The notes under the pieces are model-generated. The model searched no databases. It was given only the letters and a program-made list of their open reading frames with translations, and was not told the origin of the DNA. A stretch of 64,000 nt of DNA from Poriferisodalis sp965214215 (GTDB taxonomy: Bacteria; Actinomycetota; Acidimicrobiia; Acidimicrobiales; Poriferisodalaceae), in contig NZ_CBDCBD010000003.1 in the NCBI RefSeq assembly GCF_965214215.1, positions 1,612,001 through 1,676,000 of the forward strand, read 5' to 3'. A program made the position numbers and the translations under genes. Below are positions 1-8,561 of this stretch, piece after piece. Positions within the stretch are counted from its first letter, which is position 1; every line of letters starts with the position of its first letter.

Positions 1-841
1 GCAGCTTGTCGCGGCGCCGTTCGTCGAGAACTGGCGGCTCGATTCGCAGGCGCCGGCAGATGCCCTCCGCCACTGCATCTGCGCTGCGTTCACCCGTCAG
101 CCCCACAAGCAGCTCGACGGCAGCGTCGACCGAAGTGTCGCCGAGCGCACGCAGCAAGCGCGCCTCATGCTGGTTCAGCCGCCGAGGCAGGTACACGCAG
201 ATGCGTCCGAGTCCCGGCGGGAGCGCATCGAGCGAGCCGACATGCTCCGCGGCAACGGCCATGAGGTCGAATTCGTCGTACCAGTCGTTGCGCAGCGCCG
301 CCCGCACTCGTCTGCAGACGTCCACCACGCCTGCCGCACGCAGCGACATGTCGGCAATGCCGTCGAGCTGGGCTGCGGATAGGTCGCGCAACTCCATATA
401 GGTGCGGCTGAGGGCACCGGCGGTCCGGTGATGGTCGGCAACGGGACCGAACGGGCCGGGGTCGTCGCGCAGCGCGATGCGCACCGCCGCCGTGACTGCC
501 ATGTCGCTCAATGGCCTGCGCCCGCTTCGCTGCAGCGACGGGCCGCCGAGGCGTTCGGCCAACTCAGCGACGGTGAGCGTCTCGAGCGCGGCGATGCCGC
601 CGCCACGACTGCCGAGTTGGCGTCGCAGCGACAGCCCCGTGTAGTTGGACGGCACCACCACCGTCACCGCCGCCAGCGGATCGCCGCATTTGGCGCGGCT
701 CACGAAATCGTCGAGCGCCTCGCGGGCCTCGGCCCCGAATCCGACGCCGACCGCCGCCAGCCCGCCGCCCAACGGCGCACGCGTGCCGTGCGTCTCCCCG
801 ATCGCCAAGTCTGAGGTGTCCACGCCGGCCAAGCTAGGCAT
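1..841 (-). CDS. AddB-like / PD-(D/E)XK family helicase-nuclease subunit, N-terminal part (runs off window)
   Basis: An open frame starts at ATG 841 and runs off the left edge, so only about 280 N-terminal residues are visible. It begins MPSLAGVDTSDLAIGE and carries a beta-strand/helix pattern around residues 55-80 (VTVVVPSNYTGLSLRRQL) that resembles the inactivated ATPase N-terminus of AddB-type recombination nucleases. The nuclease domain would lie outside the window. The family is expected to process double-strand breaks for recombination. A second, truncated copy of the same N-terminus lies about 600 bp away on the same strand (1324-1614). The identification rests on sequence flavour and that internal parallel, so an uncharacterised paralogue is possible. 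Confidence 0.6.
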   Translation of the reverse strand, partial: MPSLAGVDTSDLAIGETHGTRAPLGGGLAAVGVGFGAEAREALDDFVSRAKCGDPLAAVTVVVPSNYTGLSLRRQLGSRGGGIAALETLTVAELAERLGGPSLQRSGRRPLSDMAVTAAVRIALRDDPGPFGPVADHHRTAGALSRTYMELRDLSAAQLDGIADMSLRAAGVVDVCRRVRAALRNDWYDEFDLMAVAAEHVGSLDALPPGLGRICVYLPRRLNQHEARLLRALGDTSVDAAVELLVGLTGERSADAVAEGICRRLRIEPPVLDERRRDKL

Positions 842-865
842 GGGGTGTGACAGACCCGGAGCGGT

Positions 866-1243
866 TCAGCCGCGTAGCCATTCGGTGAGGGCAGTGACGG
901 CTGTGATTGCCACCACGATCTCGAGTGGAAGCGCTACTGAGATCCGTCGCAGTCGCCGGTCGAGCGATGTGCGGTCTGCCTCGCGCTGTTCGGCCATTTT
1001 CAGGGCGAATGCGGCGAACTCGGCGCGGTCTGCTTCGCGTTGTGCGGTGGCTTCGGCGCGGTCTGCGTCGCGTTGTTCGGCCATTTTCAGGGCGAATGCG
1101 GCGAACTCTGCGGCGAGGTGCGGTTTGGTGACGAGGTCGGACAGCGGCGCGGGGGCGAGGCAGGACATCATGTACTCGGCGAGCGGCTCGTCGGTTTGCT
1201 CACGCAGCCAAGCGTAGAGCCGGGATCGGTCTTCTTCGGACAC
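866..1243 (-). CDS. small coiled-coil protein with C-terminal membrane helix
   Basis: The GTG start at 1243 is chosen because a clear AGGAGG lies 5 bases upstream; longer ATG-type starts have no such site. The 125-residue product has a soluble N-terminus (SEEDRSRLYAWLREQTDEPL), then a charged helical region with an imperfect internal duplication (EFAAFALKMAEQR-ADRAE twice), and ends in one hydrophobic helix (ISVALPLEIVVAITAVTAL). The duplication is also visible in DNA near 990-1015 and 1075-1105. It would sit as a tail-anchored coiled coil. A longer membrane coiled-coil protein at 20666-21277 has the same general design with the helix placed before the coil. Function unknown. Confidence 0.65.
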   Translation of the reverse strand: MSEEDRSRLYAWLREQTDEPLAEYMMSCLAPAPLSDLVTKPHLAAEFAAFALKMAEQRDADRAEATAQREADRAEFAAFALKMAEQREADRTSLDRRLRRISVALPLEIVVAITAVTALTEWLRG

Positions 1244-1323
1244 GGTGGCCTCCTGGAGTGGGCAGCGAACCGTCGGGCACCGTAGAAGACACTGACTCGA
1301 GCTCAAAATGATTTTTATTGCAT

Positions 1324-1614
1324 CTAGTTACCTGCCGTGATATTAGCTTGACTACGGGTAGCTGCTTGGCGTTGGCTTCGCGGTTGTCGTCCGTTGAAAG
1401 GTCTGGCCCACCCAGGCGAGCAAGTCTGGGACTCGGTCCGCCCGGCCCGCTGCCGGGTGAGCTCCCGCCGCAAGGCAACACCCTCGTAGTTGCTGCGCAC
1501 CAGCACCGTGACCGGCGCGAACGGGTCGTCGGCCTTGGCGTCGCGCACGACGGCCGCGAGTTCGTCACAGGCTGACTGTCCGTAGCCAACGAGCCGGAAC
1601 GAGAGCTGCTGCAC
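1324..1614 (-). pseudogene. truncated duplicate of AddB-like N-terminus
   Basis: From GTG 1614 the frame reads QQLSFRLVGYGQSACDELAA, then VTVLVRSNYEGVALRREL. This matches the first part of the edge gene at 1-841 (VTVVVPSNYTGLSLRRQL) position by position. The similarity stops after about 58 residues (near 1440); the remainder is Arg/Gln-rich out-of-family sequence to a stop at 1324. I read this as a 5' remnant left by an insertion, deletion or recombination, not as a working gene. A short independent protein cannot be excluded. Confidence 0.5.
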
Positions 1615-1709
1615 CTCAGCGAACCTACGTCAGGGGTGTCACACACATGATGTTGGGGTCAGCAGTTCGGGCTTGGGTCATCAGTCGCTTCGACGAGGAA
1701 CAGGAAGAC

Positions 1710-2030
1710 TCAGGCGACCTGCACTGCGTCGCGGAGTTGGCTCGGAGGCTTCTCGGGAAATGACAGCACGAGGTGTCGGTTCAGCCCGGACGCAACGCGC
1801 ACGAGCGTGTCGATTCGGTTGCGTGCTCCACCGCCCTCCTCCAGGCGCGAGATCACCGACTGGGTGGTTCCCATGCGCTCTGCCAGCTCGCGCTGGCTCA
1901 GGCCTGCTTGCACCCGCAGGTCGTGGATGAGCTGGCCCAAGGCGAGTTCCTGTTCGACGGCGGCACGAGTCGTCGGGGACGGCTCGCCGCGGCCCGCTTT
2001 GACATCCTCCCAACGGGATCGGTTAGCCAC
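1710..2030 (-). CDS. XRE-family HTH antitoxin-like regulator
   Basis: The 106-residue product begins at GTG 2030 with GGAG 7 bases upstream. It carries a typical helix-turn-helix (LIHDLRVQAGLSQRELAERM, then GTTQSVISRLEEGG) in residues 33-68, the arrangement of HigA-type antitoxins that follow a RelE/HigB toxin gene. A frame ending 12 bases upstream looks like the C-terminus of such a toxin, but its front is missing. The antitoxin would bind its own promoter as a dimer. It appears intact although its partner is broken, so it may act only as a regulator or against toxins elsewhere. Confidence 0.8.
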   Translation of the reverse strand: MANRSRWEDVKAGRGEPSPTTRAAVEQELALGQLIHDLRVQAGLSQRELAERMGTTQSVISRLEEGGGARNRIDTLVRVASGLNRHLVLSFPEKPPSQLRDAVQVA

Positions 2031-2042
2031 GGCTCTGCTCCA

Positions 2043-2200
2043 TCACGGTTGTTGACGCGCGCAGTCCGCCGCAGCGCGACGCGCCCGTGCGATCTCGATG
2101 TCTGCCACGCGCAGGATAATCGCATTCTTGCGATAATGCCAGCAAAGCAATTGTGTAGTTCCAAGGGTCCAGACGGCTACTGCGTTGAGCCATGCACCCC
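2043..2200 (-). pseudogene. remnant of HigB/RelE-like toxin (C-terminus only)
   Basis: The frame ending at 2043 reads RKNAIILRVADIEIARARR near its end. This resembles the K-x-T-P-x-x-(D/E)-I-x-x-A-R-x-R tail of Gp49-like/HigB toxins that precede XRE antitoxins. Upstream residues (AVWTLGTTQLLCWH) do not form a convincing toxin core, and by about 2215 the frame has entered the end of the helicase remnant. The position, immediately before the antitoxin on the same strand, supports a decayed toxin-antitoxin pair. The 5' limit given is approximate. Confidence 0.4.
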
Positions 2201-2214
2201 TGGGATCTGTCCGG

Positions 2215-3530
2215 CTAGGAATCGCCGAGAAAGACTTCCAGCGCTGCGGATGCCGCTGCCCCGTAGACGGTTTCCAGCGTCGGCAAGAAGGGATCGGAAC
2301 CGGTCCAGAACGGGAAGCCTCCCAGACGGCGTGCGATGACCGCGTTCGCGACGGGAACCCGCGCGGCACCCACTACGCGTGCCAGGTCGGGCTCGTAAGC
2401 ACTGCCCCAGAATGCGTCGGGGTCCTCCGGCAGAGGATCGGCGGGGGCAAGTGCGGGGTCCGCATGGTCAGAGACCATGCGGTCTCGCTGCGCTTTGGGC
2501 ACGCCGCCGTGGAGGAACAGCACTTCGGTGCCGAACACCCCTTGGAGGTGTTGCTGCAATAAGTCGCCCATGGTCACGAATCGGGTGAAGACCAGTGCTC
2601 GTTCGTCGCCGGCGAGCACCTCTTCGACCATCTCGGTGAGCCGATTGAGCTTCCCCGAACGTCCGCCGACCGCGGAGTTGTCGCCGAGAAAGTGCGCGGG
2701 GTGATTGCAAACCTGCGTGAGCTTGGTCACGACGGCGAGGATGAGGCCGCGCCGGTCGATGCCCTCGGCTTGCTGGAGGGACTCCTCGGCATCGAGCAGC
2801 ACAGCGCGATACAGCGATGCCTGCTCGGCGGTCAGGGAGCAGTAGGTCTTGCTCTCGAATTTCTCGGGCAGGTCCTCGATGATCGTGCGGTCAGTCTTGA
2901 CCCGGCGCAGCATGAACGGCGCTGTGGCGCGGCGCAGGCGCTGTACTGCATCGGTGTCGCGCTCCACCTGGATCGGAACGAAGAAGCTGCGCTTGAAGCT
3001 TGCAAGCGTCCCGAGAAAGCCTGGATTCAGGAATTCCATGATCGACCAGAGGTCGCCGAGGTGGTTCTCGACCGGCGTGCCGGTGAGCGCGACGCGGTAG
3101 TCCGCAATCAAGGAGCGCGCGGCGCGCGCTTGGGCAGTCTGGGGGTTCTTGATCTGCTGTGCCTCATCGAGTGCGACGCCCCGCCATGGCACCTCGCGCG
3201 GGAACTCGATGTCGCGCTGCAGCAGGCCATAGCTGGTCACGACGAGGGCGTGATCTTCGGCTCGCGCTCGGAGATGCCTGCGGCTTGGCCGAGCCCCAGC
3301 AGCAACGACTCCCGCGTCCCGGCCGCCGACCCGACCGACTGCCTCGCCTCTGGCGCCCATGCTGACGATCCCGACGGCTCGGTCACAGCCGCCGCCGACG
3401 CGGGTACCGGCGACACGGTGTCGTCGAGCAGCGGCAGCGCCACGGTCAATGTGTCAGACGACTACCCCCAGGCCGAAAGCAGCACCACCGACGGGCTGCC
3501 GTCGCAGGGCACGCGCCCGGGCTCAGGTCG
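2215..3530 (-). pseudogene. SNF2-family helicase remnant fused to SWIM-protein-like C-terminus
   Basis: The main frame (3360-2215) keeps the middle of a SNF2 ATPase: DEAQQIKNP (motif II), ALTGTPVENHLGDLW (motif III), FMLRRVKTD, and the first half of the second RecA lobe (ALVFTRFVTMGDLLQ, FLHGGVPKAQRDRMV). The Walker A lobe and motifs V-VI are missing. After about residue 300 the sequence changes to PEDPDAFWGSAYEPDL and FPFWTGSDPFLPTLETVYGAA, which resembles the C-terminus of the SWIM zinc-finger protein normally encoded beside this helicase. A perfect 10-base inverted repeat sits at the junction (2460-2482). Upstream of 3360 helicase-like residues continue in another frame to about 3530. I infer internal deletions and frameshifts. 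Confidence 0.7.
2460..2482. repeat. perfect palindrome at helicase deletion junction
   Basis: CCGCATGGTC and its exact reverse complement GACCATGCGG are separated by AGA. The palindrome lies where SNF2-type sequence switches to SWIM-partner-type sequence, so it may mark, or have promoted, the deletion joining the two genes. Confidence 0.7.
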
Positions 3531-4026
3531 GCGCGAGCGTCTTGAGCCGTACGGCGGCCAGGCGCTTCAGCTGCTGGTTGCGTGGGTCGACTTCGATTCC
3601 TGCCGACTCCAGTGCAGTGAGGCCCAGGAGGGGTTCGGCGTCGTTGTCGACGAACACCACCATGCCGAAGACGGTCTCGCCCATGAATTCGAATTCGGCA
3701 GCGCCAATGTCGTACGGTTCCCGGCTGCCGTCCGCCAGTTCGTATGTGCGCGAGCTGATCGGCTCGATGCCGATGGCCTCGAGGTAGCGGCGCGGCACCA
3801 GCGAATCTATGGCGCCGGTGTCCACCAGGAATTCGGACTGCCAGACGCGGTCGCGTGCTGCTGGGTTCTTGACGGTGACGGTGATATGCGTGGCACCCGC
3901 AGGAGGCCTCTTTCTTCGGGCGGGTCGTAGGGACGGCAGCCGACGGCTGCGCCGGTGAGCCTCGCGCACGTCGCGGGTCACGTCACCCTGATTTTCTGGC
4001 GGCAGTTCTCGTGGTGTGGAAGTCAT
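3523..4026 (-). CDS. retropepsin-like (clan AA) aspartic protease domain protein
   Basis: The 167-residue protein starts at ATG 4026. Residues 1-45 are a basic, Arg-rich extension. The rest is a single clan AA aspartic protease fold with the catalytic triad FLVDTGAIDSLV (residues about 66-77), the YELADGSREPYDIGAAEFEF strand pair and the C-terminal LLGLTALESAGIEVD (an ILG-type psi-loop motif). Bacterial members are usually 110-130 residues and would act as homodimers; substrates are generally unknown. The long basic N-terminus is unusual and a later start is possible, though no ATG or GTG lies nearer the domain with a good ribosome-binding site. Confidence 0.75.
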   Translation of the reverse strand: MTSTPRELPPENQGDVTRDVREAHRRSRRLPSLRPARRKRPPAGATHITVTVKNPAARDRVWQSEFLVDTGAIDSLVPRRYLEAIGIEPISSRTYELADGSREPYDIGAAEFEFMGETVFGMVVFVDNDAEPLLGLTALESAGIEVDPRNQQLKRLAAVRLKTLAPT

Positions 4027-4079
4027 GTCCCAATTGTTGCAGTACTGCCGCGTCGGGTGCGCTGCTCCCGCTGACGTGC

Positions 4080-5009
4080 TCAGGTGCCTGCCAGCCGCTC
4101 CACAACCGGCGCCATCGCTTCCACCTCGGGGTCGTGGATCACGATGTAGCTAGCGCCGTAGGCCTCACGATGGTGATGCAGTTGCTCGCAGATGTCGTCG
4201 ACCGTGCCGGCGAGCACCAGCGGCACCTCGCGTGCCTCCTCAGCCGTCAGCCCGAAACCCGGTGCGAACTCGGCGAGGATGCTGTCTGCGTCGTCAGTCA
4301 CCAGCGCCATGAACGTATTGAGCTGGATCTCGATGTCGCCGAATCGGTCGCCGGCAGCGTCAGCGATCCACCGGCGCCGCTGGGCGAACTCGGCCGCCAC
4401 CGAGCTGCGCGCCGCATCGGGGCCCACGGTGCCCGAGCGCAGATTCGGGTTCAGGCTGATGATGTCGGCCAGGCGCGCCGCCTCGCTCAGCACCCGCTTG
4501 CCGCCGCCCCCGATGATGACCGGCGGCCCGCCCGGCGCATGGGGCAGCGGCCGCCCCACCATGCCGGAGATCTGGTAGTGCTCGCCGTCGTAATGCAGGG
4601 GCTCGCCGCTCCAGAGTCCCTTGATGACCTCCAAGGCCTCGATCATGCGGTCGATGCGCACCCCGGGCCGGTCCAGCGGTATGCCGGCTTGGGTGTAGTC
4701 CTCGGTCAGCCAGCCGGCACCGATGCCGAACTCGGTGCGGCCCTCGGCAAGCAGATCCAAAGTGGCGAAATCCTTCGCCAGCACAGCGGGGTGCCGGTAG
4801 TCGGCCGCATACACCAGCGTGCCGACTCGCAACGTCGTGGTGATTTCCGCCGCGACCGCCGGGTGCACGATCGGCGACCAGCTGTCCCAGAAATGGTCGT
4901 GGCAGAACAACGACGAATAGCCCAGGTCTTCCGCCTTGCGTGCCATCTCGCGGAACGCAGCCGGGCTCTCGGGTTTGCCGTACTGGACACCGAATCTGAA
5001 CGGATGCAC
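4080..5009 (-). CDS. LLM-class F420-dependent oxidoreductase
   Basis: The 309-residue protein has the luciferase-like monooxygenase TIM barrel. Recognisable pieces are RFGVQYGKPESPAAFREMAR at the start, YSSLFCHDHFWDSWSP, RVGTLVYAADYRHPAVLAKD, GRTEFGIGAGWLTEDY and PVIIGGGGKRVLSEAARLAD. The last is the cofactor phosphate-binding region, and the ensemble matches the F420-dependent subgroup common in Actinobacteria. It probably transfers hydride from or to F420 on an unidentified substrate. It is divergent from the thioesterase gene starting at 5174, with a 164-base shared upstream region. Confidence 0.88.
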   Translation of the reverse strand: MHPFRFGVQYGKPESPAAFREMARKAEDLGYSSLFCHDHFWDSWSPIVHPAVAAEITTTLRVGTLVYAADYRHPAVLAKDFATLDLLAEGRTEFGIGAGWLTEDYTQAGIPLDRPGVRIDRMIEALEVIKGLWSGEPLHYDGEHYQISGMVGRPLPHAPGGPPVIIGGGGKRVLSEAARLADIISLNPNLRSGTVGPDAARSSVAAEFAQRRRWIADAAGDRFGDIEIQLNTFMALVTDDADSILAEFAPGFGLTAEEAREVPLVLAGTVDDICEQLHHHREAYGASYIVIHDPEVEAMAPVVERLAGT

Positions 5010-5173
5010 AGCGGCACCCTACGAGGCTGTTCGTCAGTCCGGAAACCTCGCAGCGCGTGTCGGCGGACACCCACGACCATCTCGTGTACACGATGTGATT
5101 CACCCTGTCGCGGGGCGACGCCGCTCGTACGCGGAACCAGGCGATTCAACATCGGGCCACCTAGCTTGTCGCC

Positions 5174-6112
5174 GTGGTGAACGATGGATCCGAGCACAGC
5201 ACCGCCGCTCAAAGCAACCCTGACGGCGCCGCAATGGGGCCGATGCCGCCGGCGCTGTTTGTCCCAGAACCCGATTGCGTGCGTGCGACCGAGCTGACGC
5301 GCGGACCGTGGGCTCACCAGGTGATGCACGGCGGCGCCATCTGCGGCTTGCTGGGCTGGGCGGTCGAGCGCGAGCAGCAACGGCTCGGGATCGATCAGGT
5401 GTGCAGCCGGCTGACGACCGAGATCCTCTCGGGGATGCCGATGGCGACCTACGAGGTCACGGCGACCATCGTGAAAGCAGGCAAGCGGACTGCGCTCGTC
5501 GACGCCGAAGTGCGGGCCGCGCCGCCCGAGAACGCAGCGCCGGGGAGCGGGCGCGTGGTAGCGCGTGCGACATCGCAGTGGCTGACGCCCACCATCGCGA
5601 CGCCTGCGGTTGCCGACGGTGGCCGGGCGCTGCCGCCGATTCCGGCTGAGCGGGCCGATCCCGGATCGAACCCCGACATCGACTACCCGCGCCCGGGCTT
5701 CAACGCCGACGCTGTTGACTTGCGATTCGTCGGCGGCTCCACCGAAGAGCCGGGTCCGGGTCGAACGTGGCTGCGTCTCGATCATCGGTTGATGGCCGGT
5801 GAGACGCCGTCGCCATTCGTCCGGATTGCGACCTTGGCCGACCTCGGCGCAGCCATCGGATGGGACTTCTCGCCGTCTGGAGGGGCCTACATCAACACCG
5901 ACGTGACGCTGCAGCTCCTGCGCGCTCCGCTGGGGGAGTGGTTCTACTTCGACGCGGAGACCGTCGGCACGGTGCATGGCCTGGCCGGCACCCACACGGC
6001 CATCTGCGACCAGCACGGGCAGCTCGGCTGGGTGCTGCAGAGCCAACTTGAGGCGCCGGCCGAGATCGGCTTCCCTGGCGGCATGGCAGCCGCCCGCGCC
6101 GCCGATCACTAG
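5174..6112 (+). CDS. acyl-CoA thioesterase family protein (double hotdog)
   Basis: The 312-residue product starts at GTG 5174 (a second GTG follows immediately). It is built like TesB-type double-hotdog thioesterases: N-terminal hotdog with RGPWAHQVMHGGAICGLLGWAVE (residues about 43-65), and C-terminal hotdog with IATLADLGAAIGWDFSPS and INTDVTLQLLRAPLGEWF. The family hydrolyses acyl-CoA thioesters. Specificity cannot be read from sequence; the neighbouring CoA-transferase, SDR and hydratase genes suggest fatty or aromatic acyl-CoA metabolism. Confidence 0.8.
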   Translation: MVNDGSEHSTAAQSNPDGAAMGPMPPALFVPEPDCVRATELTRGPWAHQVMHGGAICGLLGWAVEREQQRLGIDQVCSRLTTEILSGMPMATYEVTATIVKAGKRTALVDAEVRAAPPENAAPGSGRVVARATSQWLTPTIATPAVADGGRALPPIPAERADPGSNPDIDYPRPGFNADAVDLRFVGGSTEEPGPGRTWLRLDHRLMAGETPSPFVRIATLADLGAAIGWDFSPSGGAYINTDVTLQLLRAPLGEWFYFDAETVGTVHGLAGTHTAICDQHGQLGWVLQSQLEAPAEIGFPGGMAAARAADH

Positions 6113-6167
6113 TTGGGACGTGCCGGCTTGTCGCCGGTCAGCCGGCGACGTGTCTGATGATCGCCGG

Positions 6168-7013
6168 TCAGCCGGCGACTTCGGCCAGCAGGTCGTCGAT
6201 GACGTGGGCCATCTGGCTGTAGTCGGGCCGCTTCATCACGAACGCATCGGCGCCGAGGTCGTAGGCACGTGCCCGGTCCTCAGCGGCCTCGTCGGTGGTG
6301 AGAGCAACCATCATCACCTTGTCGAACTCGTCGGACTCGCGCACCTCCGCGAGCAGGTCGAAGCCGCTGACGACAGGCAGTTTCAGGTCGAACAGCACGA
6401 GATCGATCTCGGAGGGGCCAATTGAGCGCATGAATGCGAGGGCATTCGCGCCGTCATGGGCGACGCGGACCTGGTTCCGGGTGCCTGCCTCGGCGAGCGC
6501 CATCGTGATCACGTCGACGTCGTGCTGGTTCTCCTCGGCTAGCAGCACGTGCACGGTGTCGTCTGGGGCATGCACGACGGGCGGCTCGAACGTTGCTGCC
6601 CGATCGACGGTCTGCGTCTCGGCCGAGACGTGCTCAACGGGCACCCCGAAGCGACGCTGCAGCCGGTGCGGCAGGTCGAGGTGCAGCCACCGGCTGGCCC
6701 CCGCCGGCAGTGTGCTCAACACGATGAGATCGGGGCTCAGCCGGTCGATCGCCAGGTTGACCGCCACGACGGGATGTGCCGGCCCCACCTCGCCGGTGAC
6801 CTGGGCGCCGATGTCGTCGAGTGCCTCGAACGCCTGGCTGAGCCGCCGCCGGGCGCCTGCGAGGGCGCGCGCGGGGTCGGGCCCGTTGGCACCCGTGGCG
6901 GGCACCACGATGTGGAACCGCGTTTCGGGGTCCACCGCCAAAATGTGCTCCACCCGCTCATGCAGATGACTGCCCACGAGGGTCTGGTTGGCCACGATCA
7001 ACACGTGTCGCAT
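6168..7013 (-). CDS. universal-stress-like domain fused to CheY-like receiver
   Basis: The ATG at 7013 is chosen because AGGAGG lies 7 bases upstream; the open frame extends further but without a signal. Residues 1-140 (MRHVLIVANQTLVGSHLHE, then LIVLSTLPAGASRWLHLDLP and RRFGVPVEHV) look like a universal stress protein alpha/beta domain. Residues 155-281 form a receiver: HVLLAEENQHDVDVI acidic pocket, phosphoacceptor Asp in LVLFDLKLPVVSG, switch Thr in VALTTDEAAED, conserved Lys in FVMKRPD. There is no output domain, so it could act as a phosphotransfer or protein-interaction switch. It overlaps nothing and no kinase is adjacent. Confidence 0.82.
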   Translation of the reverse strand: MRHVLIVANQTLVGSHLHERVEHILAVDPETRFHIVVPATGANGPDPARALAGARRRLSQAFEALDDIGAQVTGEVGPAHPVVAVNLAIDRLSPDLIVLSTLPAGASRWLHLDLPHRLQRRFGVPVEHVSAETQTVDRAATFEPPVVHAPDDTVHVLLAEENQHDVDVITMALAEAGTRNQVRVAHDGANALAFMRSIGPSEIDLVLFDLKLPVVSGFDLLAEVRESDEFDKVMMVALTTDEAAEDRARAYDLGADAFVMKRPDYSQMAHVIDDLLAEVAG

Positions 7014-7164
7014 AGGTGTGCCTCCTGCGGCGTCACCGGTGTGGAATGAACCTACTTCCCGTCGGACTCCCGGAAGTAACGCTCGGCACCCCGGCGGGTC
7101 TGCGCCGGCTGATTCAGCGAGCCTCCCCGGTTCGGTCAACTGCCGAGCGGGTGCCCCCTTGGCT

Positions 7165-8391
7165 TCAGTCGCCTGCGGCCTCCCGTATCGCACCGTCGGC
7201 AATGAGGCTGTCGATCTCGTGGTCGGGCACGCCCGCGGCAGCCAGCACTTCACGGGTGCTCTCGCCCAGTTTCGGCGACGGTCCGCGTGGGCCGACGGTG
7301 GCGTTTGCGAACCGCATCGGAATGCCCACGCTGCGGTATTCGCCGATGTCGGGGCTGTCGAGCGTGGGGAACAGGCCCAGCGCCTCGGCCTGGGGATCGT
7401 CGGCTACTTCGTGCAATCCCAGCACCGGTCCCCAGATGATCCCCTCGGCATCGAAGATCTCTCCCCACTCGTCACGAGTCCGGTGTGCCAGCGCCTCGTC
7501 AATGCCGGCCACGATCTCGGGCATGTGGGCGAACCGGCCGCGGATGTCGCCGAATCGCTCGTCGTCGAGCCAGTCGAGCCGTTCGATCACTCGGCACAGC
7601 AACGGCCAGGCGCTGTCTTGGGGCATGTTGAACACCACCCACTTGCCGTCGCCGCAGGGGTAGCGGTTGGCGGTAGGGATGATCATGTTCTCGCGGGCAC
7701 GCTGTCGCAGCGGCGCCCGGTCCATGGCGGTGATGGCGTAATCGGAGGCCTGGGTCCACACCGCCGTCTCATACAGCGATGTCTCCACCACTTGGGCCTC
7801 GCCGGTGCGCTCGGCCAGCCGAAGCGCTGCGAGCACCGCGCCCACGAGTGCGAGGCCGGTGGTGTGGTCGCCCTGGGCGGGGCGGGCCATCGGCACTGCG
7901 CCGTCGGGGCCTTCCCGCATGGCGTCGTAGATGCCCGAGCGACCGAAGAACGCGGTTACGTCGTAGCCCGGCCGCCACGCCTCAGGACCGGTGGTGCCAT
8001 AGCCCGTCAGCGTGGCGTGGACGATTCGCGGGTTGACCGCCGTCACCGTCGCTGGATCGAGCCCGAATCGCTCCTGGCGGTGCACGAGCAGGTTGCACAT
8101 GAACACGTCGGCGTCGGCGATCAGCCGGTGGACCACTGCCTGGCCCTGTGACGAGGCCAGGTCGACGGCGATCGAGCGCTTGCCGCGGTTGTCCACGTCA
8201 AACTGGAAGTCGTAGTCCTTGATCTCGGGCGGCAGCTTGGCCGGGCGGCTGAACCCGCGGGCCGGGTCGCCCTCGAGCGGCTCCACCTTGATGACGTCCG
8301 CGCCGAGGTCGGCCAGGATCGCCCCCGCCGACGGCGTGGCCATCCAGCTGTCCACCTCGATCACCTTCACATCGTCCAGCGGTGCTGCCAC
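7165..8391 (-). CDS. CaiB/BaiF family CoA-transferase
   Basis: The start is placed at GTG 8391, which has GGAGG a few bases upstream and begins at the family's usual N-terminus (AAPLDDVKVIEVDSWMATPS). The 408-residue protein shows GAILADLGADVIKVEPLEGD, NRGKRSIAVDLASSQGQ and ADVFMCNLLVHRQERFGLD, where a class III CoA-transferase binds CoA and presents its catalytic acid. It ends with a typical small C-terminal lobe (GPSPKLGESTREVLAAAGV). The family moves CoA between acids without ATP; the substrate is unknown. It is divergent from the SDR gene at 8562. Confidence 0.87.
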   Translation of the reverse strand: MAAPLDDVKVIEVDSWMATPSAGAILADLGADVIKVEPLEGDPARGFSRPAKLPPEIKDYDFQFDVDNRGKRSIAVDLASSQGQAVVHRLIADADVFMCNLLVHRQERFGLDPATVTAVNPRIVHATLTGYGTTGPEAWRPGYDVTAFFGRSGIYDAMREGPDGAVPMARPAQGDHTTGLALVGAVLAALRLAERTGEAQVVETSLYETAVWTQASDYAITAMDRAPLRQRARENMIIPTANRYPCGDGKWVVFNMPQDSAWPLLCRVIERLDWLDDERFGDIRGRFAHMPEIVAGIDEALAHRTRDEWGEIFDAEGIIWGPVLGLHEVADDPQAEALGLFPTLDSPDIGEYRSVGIPMRFANATVGPRGPSPKLGESTREVLAAAGVPDHEIDSLIADGAIREAAGD

Positions 8392-8561
8392 GTGCCCTCC
8401 AAGCCATCGTTGCGCCATTCGGGGTGCCGGACCCTGGCGGGCCGTCGGCGTCCGGCGCACCAGCCTGTCATTGCACGTCGAGCACTGCTGAGACGCGCCG
8501 ATGCCGCAGCCGCGAAGACGGCAGGGATCTCCGTGAGCATGCACCATTACCCTGCCCGGCC

